From Salipiger bermudensis (GTDB lineage: Bacteria; Pseudomonadota; Alphaproteobacteria; Rhodobacterales; Rhodobacteraceae): 64,000 nucleotides of DNA. The notes under the pieces were generated by a model that worked only from the letters and a program-made list of their open reading frames with translations, made no database searches and was not told the origin of the DNA. Below are positions 1-8,748 of this stretch, one piece after another. The stretch is from assembly GCF_020171625.1 (NCBI RefSeq), contig NZ_JAIUZY010000001.1:434001-498000 (forward strand), read 5' to 3'. Positions within the stretch are counted from its first letter, which is position 1. The number at the start of each line of letters is the position of its first letter. Made by a program: the position numbers and the translations under genes.

Positions 1-2
1 AG

Positions 3-263
3 GTGCAGGGCCTGCGGCGCGAACAGGACGCGAAGGCCCGCACCGTCGCAGAGCTGTCCGAAAAGTACCGCCGCGACTTCATCGCCGCCGCCGAGCCGGT
101 GATCGAGCAGATCATGCGCGAGGCCGGGGCGGTGGTGATCCTCGAGAAACGCTCGCTGTTTCTCGCCGCCGACGTCATCGACATCACCGACGTGGCCATT
201 GCGCGGATCGACGCCGAGATCGGCGACGGCTCCGAGGCGCCCGAGGGCCCCGAGCAGCCCTGA
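3..263 (+). CDS. OmpH/Skp family periplasmic chaperone, C-terminal fragment
   Basis: Only the last 86 or so codons are in the window; the reading frame is open at the left edge, so the true start lies outside. The fragment is a charged helical segment ([16 protein letters not shown]) followed by the compact end of an OmpH domain with '[20 protein letters not shown]', the conserved C-terminal signature of this family. OmpH/Skp proteins are periplasmic holdases for outer-membrane beta-barrel precursors. Position directly before fabZ-lpxA matches the usual bamA-ompH-fabZ-lpxA order in Proteobacteria. An acidic tail ends the protein. Family is secure; details are limited by truncation. Confidence 0.85.
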   Translation: MQGLRREQDAKARTVAELSEKYRRDFIAAAEPVIEQIMREAGAVVILEKRSLFLAADVIDITDVAIARIDAEIGDGSEAPEGPEQP

Positions 264-333
264 TCCGGCCCCGGGCTTGCCCCCTTACGCGGCTGTTGCT
301 AGTCACGGGGCAACAGATCGACAGGAAAACACA

Positions 334-795
334 ATGACCGACACGTTGCTCACCGCGGATATCCAGCTGATCCAGCGCATTCTTCCGCACCGGTACCCGT
401 TCCTTCTGGTGGACCGGGTGATCGAGATCGACGGCTACAAATCGGCGGTTGGCATCAAGAACGTCACCATGAACGAGCCGCATTTCCAGGGCCACTTTCC
501 GGGTCAGCCGATCATGCCGGGCGTCACCATCGCCGAGGCCATGGCGCAGACCGCCGCCGTGATGGTGGGCACCGCGCTCGATCTCGCCGACAAGGACCTG
601 AAGGTCTATTTCATGGCCATCGACAAGTGCAAGTTCCGCCGCATGGTGGTGCCCGGCGATCAGCTCCGGATGAACCTCACCACGTTGCGCGGCAAGCCCG
701 GCGGCAAGGTCTGGAAGTTCGGTGGCGTGGCCGAGGTCGAGGGCGAGATGGCCTGCGAGGTCGAGTTCACCGCGATTATGGACCTGCCGACGTGA
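334..795 (+). CDS. fabZ: 3-hydroxyacyl-[acyl-carrier-protein] dehydratase FabZ
   Basis: 153-residue hot-dog-fold dehydratase that removes water from 3-hydroxyacyl-ACP in fatty acid elongation, in the cytoplasm. The active-site helix region '[11 protein letters not shown]' places the catalytic His at residue 54 and the partner Glu at 68 (AEAMAQ). Length is normal for FabZ. I chose ATG 334 because an AGGA-type ribosome site (ACAGGAAAA) precedes it and the protein then starts like family members; the frame is open further upstream but lacks homology. The stop codon overlaps the GTG start of lpxA by four bases (GTGA), so the two are translationally coupled. Confidence 0.97.
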   Translation: MTDTLLTADIQLIQRILPHRYPFLLVDRVIEIDGYKSAVGIKNVTMNEPHFQGHFPGQPIMPGVTIAEAMAQTAAVMVGTALDLADKDLKVYFMAIDKCKFRRMVVPGDQLRMNLTTLRGKPGGKVWKFGGVAEVEGEMACEVEFTAIMDLPT

Positions 796-1580
796 CCGGG
801 ACGCAGATCCATCCCGGCGCCATCGTCGAGGACGGGGCGCAGATCGGCGAGGGCTGCATCATCGGCCCGTTCTGCCATGTCGGCCCCGAGGTGGTGCTCG
901 GCCCGCGCGTCGAGCTGAAATCCCACGTCGTCGTCACCGGCAAGACCGAGATCGGCGAGGACACCGTGGTGTTCCCATTCGCGGTCATCGGCGAGATCCC
1001 GCAGGACCTCAAGTTCCGCGGCGAGAGCACCCGCCTCGTGATTGGCAAGCGCAACCGCATCCGCGAGCATGTCACGATGAATTCCGGCACCGAGGGCGGT
1101 GGCGGGGTGACCCGCGTCGGCGATGACGGCCTGTTCATGGCCGGCTGCCACGTGGCGCATGACGTGCAGCTTGGCGACCGGGTGATCCTCGTCAACAACT
1201 CCGCCGTCGCGGGGCATTGCGTGATCTCCGACGACGTCATCGTCGGCGGTCTGTCCGGCGTGCACCAGTGGGTGCGGATCGGGCAGGGCGCGATCATCGG
1301 CGCGGTGACCATGGTCACCAACGACGTGATCCCCTACGGCCTCGTGCAGGCCCCGCGCGGCAAGCTCGACGGGTTGAACCTCGTTGGCCTCAAGCGCCGC
1401 GGCGTCAGCCGGGCCGACATCACCGCGCTGCGTGCTGCGTTCCAGATGCTGTCGCAGGGTGAGGGGGCGTTTGCCGACCGCGCCAAGCGGCTCGGGGACG
1501 AGACCCAGAGCGAGCAGGTGCGCGAGATCGTCGACTTCATCCTCGGCGACAGCGATCGTCATTTCCTGACCCCGGGCTGA
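792..1580 (+). CDS. lpxA: Acyl-ACP--UDP-N-acetylglucosamine O-acyltransferase LpxA
   Basis: 262-residue left-handed beta-helix acyltransferase, first step of lipid A synthesis: transfer of a 3-hydroxyacyl chain from ACP to UDP-GlcNAc. Hexapeptide repeats run through residues 1-190, and the catalytic His is His123 in 'GCHVAHD'; a helical C-terminal domain follows. The start is a GTG that overlaps the fabZ stop; it gives an N-terminus ([16 protein letters not shown]) that fits the family, whereas the upstream extension of the frame is just fabZ read in another frame. Next gene lpxI starts 4 bases downstream. Confidence 0.97.
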   Translation: MTGTQIHPGAIVEDGAQIGEGCIIGPFCHVGPEVVLGPRVELKSHVVVTGKTEIGEDTVVFPFAVIGEIPQDLKFRGESTRLVIGKRNRIREHVTMNSGTEGGGGVTRVGDDGLFMAGCHVAHDVQLGDRVILVNNSAVAGHCVISDDVIVGGLSGVHQWVRIGQGAIIGAVTMVTNDVIPYGLVQAPRGKLDGLNLVGLKRRGVSRADITALRAAFQMLSQGEGAFADRAKRLGDETQSEQVREIVDFILGDSDRHFLTPG

Positions 1581-1584
1581 GCGC

Positions 1585-2370
1585 ATGTTGGCGCTGATCG
1601 CAGGGCAGGGCGCCTTGCCCCGCGCGGTGGCCGACGCCTGCCCGGAGCGCCCTCTGATCTGCGCGCTCGAGCCGCACATGCCCAAGGGGCTTGCGGTGGA
1701 TCGCAGCTTCCGGATCGAGACGCTGGGCAGCTTCCTGCACTGGCTCCGGCAGCGTGGCGTCACGCGGATCTGCATGGTGGGCCGTGTCGCCCGCCCCGAG
1801 ATCCGGCTGGCCCGACTCGACTGGCGCACCGTGCTGATGCTGCCGGCCTTCCGCCGCGCGCTGAAGCGCGGCGACGACGGCGCTCTGCGCATCGTCATCG
1901 GTCTGCTCGAGGGCGCGGGCTTCGAGGTGGTGGGTGCCCACGAGGCCGCCCCCGATCTTCTGCCGCCCTCCGGCGTTCTGACGCAGGTGCAGCCCGGCGC
2001 CGCCGACATCGCCGCGGCACGGCTGGGCGATCAGGTCAGTCGCGAGCAGGGCGCATGCGATTTCGGACAGGCCTGCGTGATCCGCGACGGCGCGGTGCTG
2101 GCGCGCGAGGACGACGCCGGCACCGATGCGATGATCGGCGCGCTTGGGGAGGCAGCGGGCGGCGTTCTCTACAAGGCCGAGAAGCCGGGGCAGGATCATC
2201 GCGCCGATCTGCCTGTGGTCGGGCCCCGCACCGCCGAAGGGGCGATCCGCGCGGGGCTCTCGGGCATCGTGCTCTCGGCGGGGGGCGTGATGATGCTCGA
2301 CCGGGCCGCGATGGTCGCGGCGCTCGACGCTGCCGGGCTGTTTCTCTGGGTGCGGGAGCGCGAGGCATGA
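1585..2370 (+). CDS. lpxI: UDP-2,3-diacylglucosamine pyrophosphatase LpxI
   Basis: 261-residue member of the LpxI (DUF1009) family, which hydrolyses UDP-2,3-diacylglucosamine to lipid X plus UMP. LpxI replaces the unrelated LpxH in most alphaproteobacteria, and its place between lpxA and lpxB supports the assignment. Recognisable family features are the N-terminal 'LALIAGQGALPRAVAD' and the C-terminal stretch around 'YKAEKPGQDHRADLPVVGPRT' with 'GIVLSAGGVMMLDR'. Its TGA overlaps the lpxB start as ATGA. Cytoplasmic, acting at the inner membrane face. Confidence 0.94.
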   Translation: MLALIAGQGALPRAVADACPERPLICALEPHMPKGLAVDRSFRIETLGSFLHWLRQRGVTRICMVGRVARPEIRLARLDWRTVLMLPAFRRALKRGDDGALRIVIGLLEGAGFEVVGAHEAAPDLLPPSGVLTQVQPGAADIAAARLGDQVSREQGACDFGQACVIRDGAVLAREDDAGTDAMIGALGEAAGGVLYKAEKPGQDHRADLPVVGPRTAEGAIRAGLSGIVLSAGGVMMLDRAAMVAALDAAGLFLWVREREA

Positions 2371-3524
2371 AGGTCTATATCACCGCAGGCGAGCCGTCGG
2401 GCGACAAGCTTGGCGCGGCTCTGATGGAGGGCCTCAGGGCGCGGGTGCCCGAGGTCCAGTTCACCGGCATCGGCGGCGAGCGGATGATCGGGCAGGGGCT
2501 CGAGAGCCTGTTTCCCATGGACGAGATCTCGGTCATGGGGATCACCGAGATCCTGCGCCAGTACGGCAAGCTCAAGGCCCGCATCCGCGAGACCGCCGAG
2601 GCGATCATCGCCGCGCGGCCGGATGTGCTGATCACCGTCGACCTGCCGGAGTTCTCGCTGCGCGTGGCCGAGCTGGTCAAGGCGCGTTCCGACATTCGCG
2701 TGGTGCATTACGTGGCGCCCACGGTCTGGGCGTGGCGCCCGAAGCGCGCCATTAAGATGGCGCGCCATGTCGATCAGGTGCTGGCCCTGCTGCCCTTCGA
2801 GCCGCCCTACATGGAAGCCGCCGGGATGCGCTGCGATTTCGTCGGCCACCCGGTGGTGACCGAACCGCAGGCCGGTGCGGACGATGTCGCGGCCTTCCGC
2901 CATCGCCATAGCCTGGGCGAGGCGCCCGTGGCGCTGATGCTGCCCGGCTCGCGCCGCTCCGAGGTCTCGCGGCTGGCGCCGGTTTTCGGCGAGGTGGTCG
3001 CGCGGCTCAAGCAGCAGCGTCCGGACATCCGTATCGTCCTGCCCGCCGCCGCGCCGGTGGCGCCGATGGTCGAGGAACTCTGCGCAGGCTGGGCGGAGCC
3101 GCCGCTGGTGCTCGATCCGCGCGAGCTGGGCGCGGAGATGGCCGCCGAGAAGCGCGCTGCCTTCGCCGCCGCCGACGTGGCGCTCGCCGCCTCCGGCACC
3201 GTCTCGCTCGAGCTGGCCGCCGCGGGCACGCCGATGGTGGTGGCCTACGATATGGGCTGGCTCTCGCGCGAGATCATCGGGCGGATGCTTCTGGTCGACA
3301 CCGTGACGCTGGTGAATCTCGTCTCCGAGACCCGCGCCGTGCCCGAGTTCATCGGCAAGGCCTGCCGCCCGGCACCCATCGCCGAGGCGCTGCTGTCGGT
3401 TCTGGCGGCGCCACAGGCGCAGGTCGAGGCGATGGCGCTGACCATGGAGCGGCTGGGCCGCGGTGGCCCGCATCCGGGCGACCGCGCCGCGCAGGCGGTG
3501 CTCGAGGGGCTGGGGCGGGCCTGA
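2367..3524 (+). CDS. lpxB: Lipid-A-disaccharide synthase LpxB
   Basis: 385-residue family GT19 glycosyltransferase that condenses UDP-2,3-diacylglucosamine with lipid X to the tetra-acyl disaccharide. The N-terminus 'MKVYITAGEPSGDKLGAAL' and the 'GIGGERM' motif are diagnostic, as are 'YVAPTVWAWRPKR' and 'LPGSRRSEV' further on. ATG 2367 was chosen for these reasons and because it overlaps the lpxI stop (ATGA). It is the last gene of the ompH-fabZ-lpxA-lpxI-lpxB run and is followed by a strong hairpin terminator. Confidence 0.97.
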   Translation: MKVYITAGEPSGDKLGAALMEGLRARVPEVQFTGIGGERMIGQGLESLFPMDEISVMGITEILRQYGKLKARIRETAEAIIAARPDVLITVDLPEFSLRVAELVKARSDIRVVHYVAPTVWAWRPKRAIKMARHVDQVLALLPFEPPYMEAAGMRCDFVGHPVVTEPQAGADDVAAFRHRHSLGEAPVALMLPGSRRSEVSRLAPVFGEVVARLKQQRPDIRIVLPAAAPVAPMVEELCAGWAEPPLVLDPRELGAEMAAEKRAAFAAADVALAASGTVSLELAAAGTPMVVAYDMGWLSREIIGRMLLVDTVTLVNLVSETRAVPEFIGKACRPAPIAEALLSVLAAPQAQVEAMALTMERLGRGGPHPGDRAAQAVLEGLGRA

Positions 3525-3546
3525 GCCACCCAGCGATGCCTGACGC

Positions 3547-3580
3547 AAAAAGGGCCGCGGGATGTCCCGCGGCCCTTTCG
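3547..3580. terminator. Bidirectional intrinsic terminator between lpxB and ialB-like gene
   Basis: An 11-bp GC-rich stem (arms 3551-3561 and 3566-3576, tetraloop ATGT) is flanked by A-run on the left and TTT on the right, so it can terminate lpxB on the plus strand and the convergent IalB-like gene on the minus strand; the better T-tract is on the minus strand. Confidence 0.85.
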
Positions 3581-3604
3581 TATCCGGTGTACGATTTAAA
3601 GCGG

Positions 3605-4285
3605 TTACTGGCGCAGCTTCGAGGTCTCGTCGAAGCCCGCGGTGAAGCCCGAAAGCGACATGTCGAGCTCGACCCGCTGGTCCGGGGCCAGAGCGGGCAC
3701 GATGGCGACCGTTGCGGCGCTGCCGGCCTTGAATCGGGCCACGTCGTCGGCGGTGAAGCCCACACGCGCATAGCAGCCGACCTGCGTGCAGAACGAGAAG
3801 TCGTAGCGCTTTGCCTGACCGCCATCGACGGTGATCGACAGCTTCTGGGTCAGCAGGGTCTCGAGCGGCACGACAAAGGTGCCACCGGCGACGACCTGGC
3901 CGCCATTCTGCAGACGGAACACGCTGACCTCGGCCACGTCACCACCGTTCTCATCCTTGAGAAGCTGGTACATCTGGCACGGGTCCTCGGCGTTGGTGCC
4001 CTCGGGCACGCGCAGGCACTGCACCTCCCAGTCGCCGTGGGTCGACTTGGTGTAGGTCTCGGGCTGCTTGCTGCCGGGCGTGTCGGTTTCGCCGGTGCTC
4101 AGCGGACCGCCGATGGAGGTCTGCGGCTGTGCGTCGGACTGGTCTGCGGGCTGCTCGGCAGGCTGCTCAGCCGGCTGTTCTGCCGGCGTCTCGGAGGACT
4201 GCGCGTTGTCCTGCGCGAAGGCCGGGGCGGCAGACAGGCCAACCACGAGCGGCAGGGCCCACAGGGCGGAATGCAGTCTTGTCAT
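3605..4285 (-). CDS. Invasion-associated locus B (IalB) family periplasmic protein
   Basis: 226-residue exported protein. Residues 1-24 form a Sec signal peptide ending in APAFA. Residues 34-49 are four tandem PAEQ/PADQ units, a low-complexity linker, followed by the IalB domain with '[12 protein letters not shown]' and two cysteine pairs ([14 protein letters not shown] and CTQVGC) that are likely disulfides. IalB proteins are common in Alphaproteobacteria; a role in erythrocyte invasion is known for Bartonella, but in free-living relatives the function is open. ATG 4285 has a GAGGGAG ribosome site; the frame upstream of it has no homology. Convergent with lpxB. Confidence 0.88.
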   Translation of the reverse strand: MTRLHSALWALPLVVGLSAAPAFAQDNAQSSETPAEQPAEQPAEQPADQSDAQPQTSIGGPLSTGETDTPGSKQPETYTKSTHGDWEVQCLRVPEGTNAEDPCQMYQLLKDENGGDVAEVSVFRLQNGGQVVAGGTFVVPLETLLTQKLSITVDGGQAKRYDFSFCTQVGCYARVGFTADDVARFKAGSAATVAIVPALAPDQRVELDMSLSGFTAGFDETSKLRQ

Positions 4286-4402
4286 GGAAACTCCCTCGGA
4301 ATGGTCATGCGTCCTCGTCCGAGTATCACGGCGCCGACGCAGTGTCAGGCCGGAATTGCCGCGCCCCGGACACAATGGCGGGAAGCCGCAAGTTGGTGCA
4401 AC

Positions 4403-4428
4403 AAAAGAGAAAAGGGACCAGATGGTCC
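4403..4428 (-). terminator. Orphan minus-strand intrinsic terminator (B) upstream of ialB-like gene
   Basis: Read on the minus strand, a 7-bp stem (arms 4422-4428 and 4413-4419) is followed by a U-rich run TTTTCTCTTTT. It lies about 120 bases upstream of the IalB-like start, so it either attenuates that gene's leader or ends a short RNA. A plausible promoter lies upstream on the same strand: TTGACC at 4499-4504, 17 bases, TAGCGT at 4476-4481. Confidence 0.6.
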
Positions 4429-4537
4429 CTTCCCCCTTGCTCCCTGCCGGACCGGCCGGCTTTGTCATTGGCCGAACGCTACGAAACTCTTGTGAAACGG
4501 TCAACAGGCTTTCTCACGCCAGCGCGATCACAATTGC

Positions 4538-4643
4538 ATAAAAAGGCCGCGCCCGAGGGCGCGGCCAGTCTGACAGGGAGGAAGTCCGCCCGAGGCAGGA
4601 GAGGACATGATGCCCCGGGCAAAAAAGATACTGGCGTCAAAAG
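4538..4643 (-). ncRNA. Candidate small RNA ending in orphan terminator (A)
   Basis: A perfect 10-bp GC stem (arms 4545-4554 and 4557-4566) followed on the minus strand by TTTTT is a textbook terminator, but no minus-strand gene ends there: the nearest genes are the IalB-like gene starting further downstream and a divergent plus-strand ATPase gene. A TACAAT -10-like box at 4650-4655 would start an RNA of about 105 bases. The body is CU-rich in two places (CCUCUCCUGCC and CUUCCUCCCUG), resembling anti-Shine-Dalgarno loops of known alphaproteobacterial sRNAs. No convincing -35 box is seen. Inference only. Confidence 0.4.
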
Positions 4644-4686
4644 GTTAAGATTGTATGCTCGGACCGCACGCGCGTGGAGGTCCGGC

Positions 4687-6261
4687 ATGGAAAGTGGCGT
4701 TTTTTTAGGCGGTGGCGGGGAGGGCTACGGCGAGAAACAGTATCTGGCGCTGAAATACGCAAATCGCCACGGGCTGATCGCGGGCGCCACCGGCACCGGC
4801 AAGACGGTGACGCTGCAGATCCTCGCCGAAGGCTTCTCGGCGGCGGGCGTGCCGGTCTTCCTGGCCGATGTGAAGGGCGACCTCTCGGGTCTCGCCAAGG
4901 CCGGCCACGCCGAGGGCAAGCTGCATGACGCCTTCGCTACGCGCAACGCCACCATCGGGTTCGACGATTTCGCTTACGAGGCCTTCCCTACGGTGTTCTG
5001 GGACCTGTTCGGCGCGCAGGGCCATCCCGTGCGCACGACCGTGGCCGAGATGGGGCCGCTGCTGCTGGCGCGGCTGCTCGAGTTGACCGACGCGCAGGAG
5101 GGGGTGCTCAACATCGCCTTCCGCCTGTCGGACGAACAGGGCCTGCCGCTGCTCGATCTCAAGGATCTTCAGGCGCTGCTGGTCTGGGTCGGTGAGAACG
5201 CGAAGGAGCTTTCGCTGCGCTACGGCAACGTCTCCACCGCCTCGATCGGTGCGATCCAGCGCCGGCTTCTGGTGCTCGAGAACGAAGGCGGTGACAGGCT
5301 CTTCGGCGAGCCGGCGCTGGCTCTGGCGGACCTGATGCAGCAGGCCCCGGACGGGCGTGGGCACGTCAACATCCTCGCCGCCGACGCGCTGATGGGCGCG
5401 CCCCGGCTTTATGCCACGTTCCTGCTCTGGCTGCTGTCGGAGCTGTTCGAGGAGTTGCCGGAGGTCGGCAATCCCGACAAGCCGAAACTGGTGTTCTTTT
5501 TCGACGAGGCGCATCTGCTGTTCGACGACGCGCCGAAAGCGCTGGTGGACAAGGTCGAGCAGGTGGCTCGGCTGATCCGCTCCAAGGGCGTAGGGGTGTA
5601 TTTCATCACCCAGAACCCGGACGACATCCCCGAGGACGTGCTCGGCCAGCTCGGCAACCGGGTGCAGCACGCGCTGCGTGCCTTCACCGCGCGGGACAAG
5701 AAGGCGCTGCGGCAGGCCGCAGAGACCTACCGCCCGAACCCCGCCTTCGACACCGAGGTGGCGATCCGCGAGGTCGGCACCGGGGAGGCGGTGACCTCGA
5801 TGCTGCAGGAGAAGGGCGTGCCGGGCATCGTGCAGCGGACGCTGATCCGCCCGCCGGCGTCACAGCTTGGCCCGATCACGCCCGAGGAGCGGGCAGAGGT
5901 GCTGACTGGGTCGAGGTTCGCGAAGACATACGACACGCCGCTCGACCGGCGGTCGGCGTACGAGATGCTCAGGGACCGGGCCGCGCAGGCAGCCGGAGAG
6001 GCCGAGCGCACCGAAGACGAGGCCTCGGAGGCCGACGACGCCGAAGAGGAGGGGCGCGAGTACAACCGCGCCCGGCGCTACGATCCGACGCCGCGCACCA
6101 AGCCGGCACGCAAGACGACCGGCAAACCGCGCCCCAGCAGATACAGCGCGCCGAACTCCATCGGCGAGGCGCTGGGGCAGGCGGTGCTCAAGGAGCTGTC
6201 GGGCACCACCGGAAAGCGCCTCGTGCGCGGCATCCTCGGGGGGCTGTTCAGGGCACGCTAG
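4687..6261 (+). CDS. HerA-like (DUF853) P-loop ATPase
   Basis: 524-residue ATPase of the helicase HerA-like / DUF853 (E. coli YjgR) family. Walker A is GATGTGKT at residues 33-40, and Walker B with an adjoining acidic box is '[12 protein letters not shown]' near residue 270; the FtsK/HerA superfamily core follows, with '[34 protein letters not shown]'. A charged, probably disordered stretch at about 430-490 (acidic, then Arg/Lys-rich) precedes a short hydrophobic end. The start at ATG 4687 has a GGAGG site 6 bases upstream. Biological role of the family is poorly known; DNA translocation is an inference from HerA. Monocistronic. Confidence 0.9.
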   Translation: MESGVFLGGGGEGYGEKQYLALKYANRHGLIAGATGTGKTVTLQILAEGFSAAGVPVFLADVKGDLSGLAKAGHAEGKLHDAFATRNATIGFDDFAYEAFPTVFWDLFGAQGHPVRTTVAEMGPLLLARLLELTDAQEGVLNIAFRLSDEQGLPLLDLKDLQALLVWVGENAKELSLRYGNVSTASIGAIQRRLLVLENEGGDRLFGEPALALADLMQQAPDGRGHVNILAADALMGAPRLYATFLLWLLSELFEELPEVGNPDKPKLVFFFDEAHLLFDDAPKALVDKVEQVARLIRSKGVGVYFITQNPDDIPEDVLGQLGNRVQHALRAFTARDKKALRQAAETYRPNPAFDTEVAIREVGTGEAVTSMLQEKGVPGIVQRTLIRPPASQLGPITPEERAEVLTGSRFAKTYDTPLDRRSAYEMLRDRAAQAAGEAERTEDEASEADDAEEEGREYNRARRYDPTPRTKPARKTTGKPRPSRYSAPNSIGEALGQAVLKELSGTTGKRLVRGILGGLFRAR

Positions 6262-6295
6262 TCGTGGAGACTGGGCGCCTCTCCGTGCCAGAGAG

Positions 6296-6322
6296 CCGGT
6301 CCCGTCATTGACGGGGCACCGG
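6296..6322. terminator. Possible hairpin after the HerA-like gene
   Basis: Two nested inverted segments (CCGGT/ACCGG and CCCGTC/GACGGG, loop ATT) form a stable hairpin 35 bases after the stop. There is no T-tract, so this is a weak terminator or a 3'-end stabiliser. The rest of 6262-6538 holds no credible gene; it also has short inverted repeats at 6453-6474 and 6479-6501. Confidence 0.4.
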
Positions 6323-6538
6323 TAGCCGGGAGGCCCGCAATGCCGCGCAGGCCGCGTTCAGCGGCTATGGCGGAGGATGAGACGACGGCACAGGTTACGC
6401 GCCCGACCACGAAGCTCGGGTGAGGGCGCTTTGGGCGCAAACCGAACGCGGTCGCGCGTCATTCTGGCGACGCGCCCTTGCTTTCAGACAAACCGAAAGC
6501 AGGCGCGGCGCGGGTGGCGAAAGGTTCGGATCGGCCGA

Positions 6539-6655
6539 TTAGAACCAGCTTTCGACAGTGCGTGCGCCGTTGGAGATGTCCTGTCCGACGCCGTCGATGG
6601 TGGCGCAGCCGCCGAGGGTGGCCGTCAGCGCGGCGATGAGAAGTGCCTGTTTCAT
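6539..6655 (-). CDS. Entericidin A/B family small lipoprotein
   Basis: A 38-residue protein beginning MKQALLIAALTATLGGCA, i.e. a short lipoprotein signal with lipobox LGGC and lipidated Cys17, followed by 'DGVGQDISNGA' and ending SWF. This is the entericidin EcnA/EcnB pattern (toxin/antidote lipoproteins in enterobacteria; single copies of unclear role are common in Alphaproteobacteria). Too short for many gene finders. The ribosome site is weak (GACGAGCAG region). It lies downstream of and co-directional with no clear operon partner: the YejA-like gene ends 82 bases upstream on the same strand. Confidence 0.8.
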   Translation of the reverse strand: MKQALLIAALTATLGGCATIDGVGQDISNGARTVESWF

Positions 6656-6736
6656 GGGTCTGCTCGTCGTTTGTTCTTGTTGGTCTTGCTTGTCGTTTGA
6701 TCCGGTCGCCCGGTCGGGCGCAACCCTACACCGATT

Positions 6737-8557
6737 TCACTGATCCTGCCACCACCACGCGTTCGGCATCCACTCGGTCCAGTCGCCATAGACGGGGATG
6801 TGGTCGGAATAGGTCAGCTCCTTGGCATGGGCGATGCGTGAGACGTTCCACTGGTAGATCGGGATCACGTAGCGCCCGGTGGTCAGGACCCGGTCGAGCG
6901 CGCGTGACGCGGCGACGAAATCCTCGCGGCTGGTGGCGTTGAGCAGCGTGTCGATCATTGCGTCCGCCGCCGGAGACTGCATCCCCATCAGGTTGCGCGA
7001 GCCGTCCTGCATCGCCGCCTCCGAGCCCCAGTAGAGGCGCTGCTCGTTGCCGGGGCTGAGCGAAATGCCGCGGCGGAAGAAGGTCATGTCGAAATCGAAG
7101 CGGCTCAGACGCTCGTTGTACTGCGCGGCGTCGATCACGGTGACGCGAGGCGCGATGCCCATGCGCCGCAGCGCCTGCACGTAGATGTCGATGATCGATT
7201 GCTCTTCGCCGGCGCCCTGGTCGAGCACAATCTCGAACCGGAAGGGCTGCCCGTTGGCGTTCTTCATCACGCCGTCCTGGATGGTCCAGCCGGCCTCTTC
7301 CATCATCCCCATCGCGGCGCCGATGTTGCGGCGGTTGCGGGCGCTGCCGTCGCCCTCGGGCAGGGCGTAGCCCTCGAGCGCACCGGGCAGCAGCGTGTCG
7401 GCGAAGGGCTCGAGCAGCTCGCGCACGCGGCCCTCGGCGGGGCCTTCGCTCATGGCGAGGTCGGAGTTGGAGAAATACGAAGTGATGCGCGGCTGGCGCG
7501 AGCCGGTCATGGTCTCGTTGATGTACTCGAAGTTGAAGGCATGGATCATCGCCGCGCGCACCCGCCAGTCGGCAAAGACACCGCGGCGGGTGTTCATCAC
7601 GAAGCCCGTCATGCCGGTCGGGCGGCCATGCGGGATTTCGGATTTCACTACGTCGCCGCGTTGCACCGCCGGGAAATCGTACTGCGTCTCCCATTTCTCG
7701 GCGTTGTTCTCGCGCAGGGCGTTGAGGGCGCCGGCCTTGAAGGCCTCGAATTGCACGGTGCCGTCGCCGAAGAACTCCATTCGGATCTCGTCGAGATTGG
7801 CCTGACCGGTCATGAAGGGCAGGTCCTTGCCCCAATAATCGGGATTGCGCCTGAGCGTGACGTAGCGCCCGGCCTCGAAATCGTCGATGACGTAGGGCGC
7901 GGTGGTAATCGGCACCACGTCGAGCCCGCTCGAGCCGAAATCGCGGCCCTCCCATTGCGCCTTCTTCAGGATCGGGCGCAGCCCGATGATCAGCGCCAGT
8001 TCGCGATCGTCGCTCGTGAAGGTGAAGCGGATCTTGTTGGGGCCGGTCTGCTCCATGCTCTCGACCTGCGACCATGCCCCGCGATAGCGCGGATGACCCT
8101 CGGTCGCGACGGTCTCGTAGCTCCACATCACGTCCTCGACGGTGACGGGGCTGCCATCCGAGAAGCGGGCCTCGTCGCGCAGGGTGAATTCGACCCATTC
8201 ACGATTCGGCCCCGTCTCGATGGTTTCTGCGAGCAGGCCATAGAGCGAGAACGGCTCGTCCCAGCTGCGGCCCATCAGGCTCTCATAGGCCAGCGAGCGG
8301 AGTTGCCAGGGCACCGAGCCCTTGAGGATGAGCGGATTGAGGCTGTCGAAACTGCCGGTCTCGCCGGTGACCAGCCGACCGCCCTTGGGCGCGTCGGGGT
8401 TCACATAGGGCAGGTGATCAAAATCTGGGGGCAGGGCAGGCTCGCCATACATAGCTATGCCATGCGCAGGCTCGGCGGAGGCGATTCCACCGCAGGCCAG
8501 AATCGCTCCGAGCGCCAGTGCGCCGACCGTGCGGCGCGCGAAATAATCCGCCATCAT
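6737..8557 (-). CDS. ABC transporter periplasmic peptide-binding protein, family 5 (YejA-like)
   Basis: 606-residue extracellular solute-binding protein of family 5. Residues 1-28 form a signal peptide (ending GIASA), after which the mature protein starts 'EPAHGIAMYGEPALPPDFDHLPYVNPDAPKGG', the signature of the YejA/oligopeptide or microcin C-type binding proteins. Length is typical. It should deliver peptides to a YejBEF-type importer, but no permease or ATPase gene lies nearby, so here it is solitary or its partners are elsewhere. Two adjacent ATGs (8557, 8554) are possible; a GAGGGAG site precedes both. Confidence 0.9.
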   Translation of the reverse strand: MMADYFARRTVGALALGAILACGGIASAEPAHGIAMYGEPALPPDFDHLPYVNPDAPKGGRLVTGETGSFDSLNPLILKGSVPWQLRSLAYESLMGRSWDEPFSLYGLLAETIETGPNREWVEFTLRDEARFSDGSPVTVEDVMWSYETVATEGHPRYRGAWSQVESMEQTGPNKIRFTFTSDDRELALIIGLRPILKKAQWEGRDFGSSGLDVVPITTAPYVIDDFEAGRYVTLRRNPDYWGKDLPFMTGQANLDEIRMEFFGDGTVQFEAFKAGALNALRENNAEKWETQYDFPAVQRGDVVKSEIPHGRPTGMTGFVMNTRRGVFADWRVRAAMIHAFNFEYINETMTGSRQPRITSYFSNSDLAMSEGPAEGRVRELLEPFADTLLPGALEGYALPEGDGSARNRRNIGAAMGMMEEAGWTIQDGVMKNANGQPFRFEIVLDQGAGEEQSIIDIYVQALRRMGIAPRVTVIDAAQYNERLSRFDFDMTFFRRGISLSPGNEQRLYWGSEAAMQDGSRNLMGMQSPAADAMIDTLLNATSREDFVAASRALDRVLTTGRYVIPIYQWNVSRIAHAKELTYSDHIPVYGDWTEWMPNAWWWQDQ

Positions 8558-8637
8558 TGCTGAAACACTCCCTCACTGCCCTTGTTTTCTTGGCCCCGGA
8601 CGGTACCGGGGCTTTCACGTCTTTTCAAACTTTTAGC

Positions 8638-8666
8638 TTGGACTCCAGCGGTAAAGCGCGTATAAA
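8638..8666 (+). promoter_or_regulatory. Near-consensus sigma70 promoter for candidate sRNA
   Basis: TTGGAC at 8638-8643 and TATAAA at 8661-8666 with an exact 17-base spacer, unusually good for a GC-rich genome. Predicted start is near 8673. It faces a terminator only about 75 bases away, and no gene lies between. Confidence 0.7.
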
Positions 8667-8672
8667 GAGGGC

Positions 8673-8748
8673 ACTGCTCGATAGGTTTCTTGCCTGTATG
8701 AAACCTGCCTCAATGACTGAACGCCGGCCTTGTGCCGGCGTTTTTTTT
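8673..8748 (+). ncRNA. Candidate small RNA (about 76 nt, two hairpins)
   Basis: Bounded by the promoter at 8638-8666 and a strong intrinsic terminator. Predicted structure: a 7-bp hairpin (arms 8683-8689 and 8700-8706) with a 10-base loop TTGCCTGTAT, a single-stranded linker, then the terminator stem. No open reading frame of note lies inside. It sits between the divergent YejA-like and bdhA genes. Stem-loop, linker and poly-U terminator are what an Hfq-type trans-acting sRNA looks like, but homology to a named sRNA could not be checked. Confidence 0.65.
8721..8748 (+). terminator. Intrinsic terminator of candidate sRNA
   Basis: Perfect 8-bp stem ACGCCGGC/GCCGGCGT (arms 8721-8728 and 8734-8741), 5-base loop, followed by an uninterrupted run of eight T. 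No protein gene on the plus strand ends upstream of it. Confidence 0.9.

Noticed and set aside
4138-4190. Tandem DNA repeat as part of a CRISPR or satellite
   Set aside because: It is the coding DNA for the PAEQ repeats of the IalB-like protein, 12 bp units in frame with no spacers.
4129-4686. Possible 186-residue N-terminal extension of the HerA-like ATPase
   Set aside because: The extension reads through the IalB gene's antisense and two hairpins; a good ribosome site and family-like start are at 4687.
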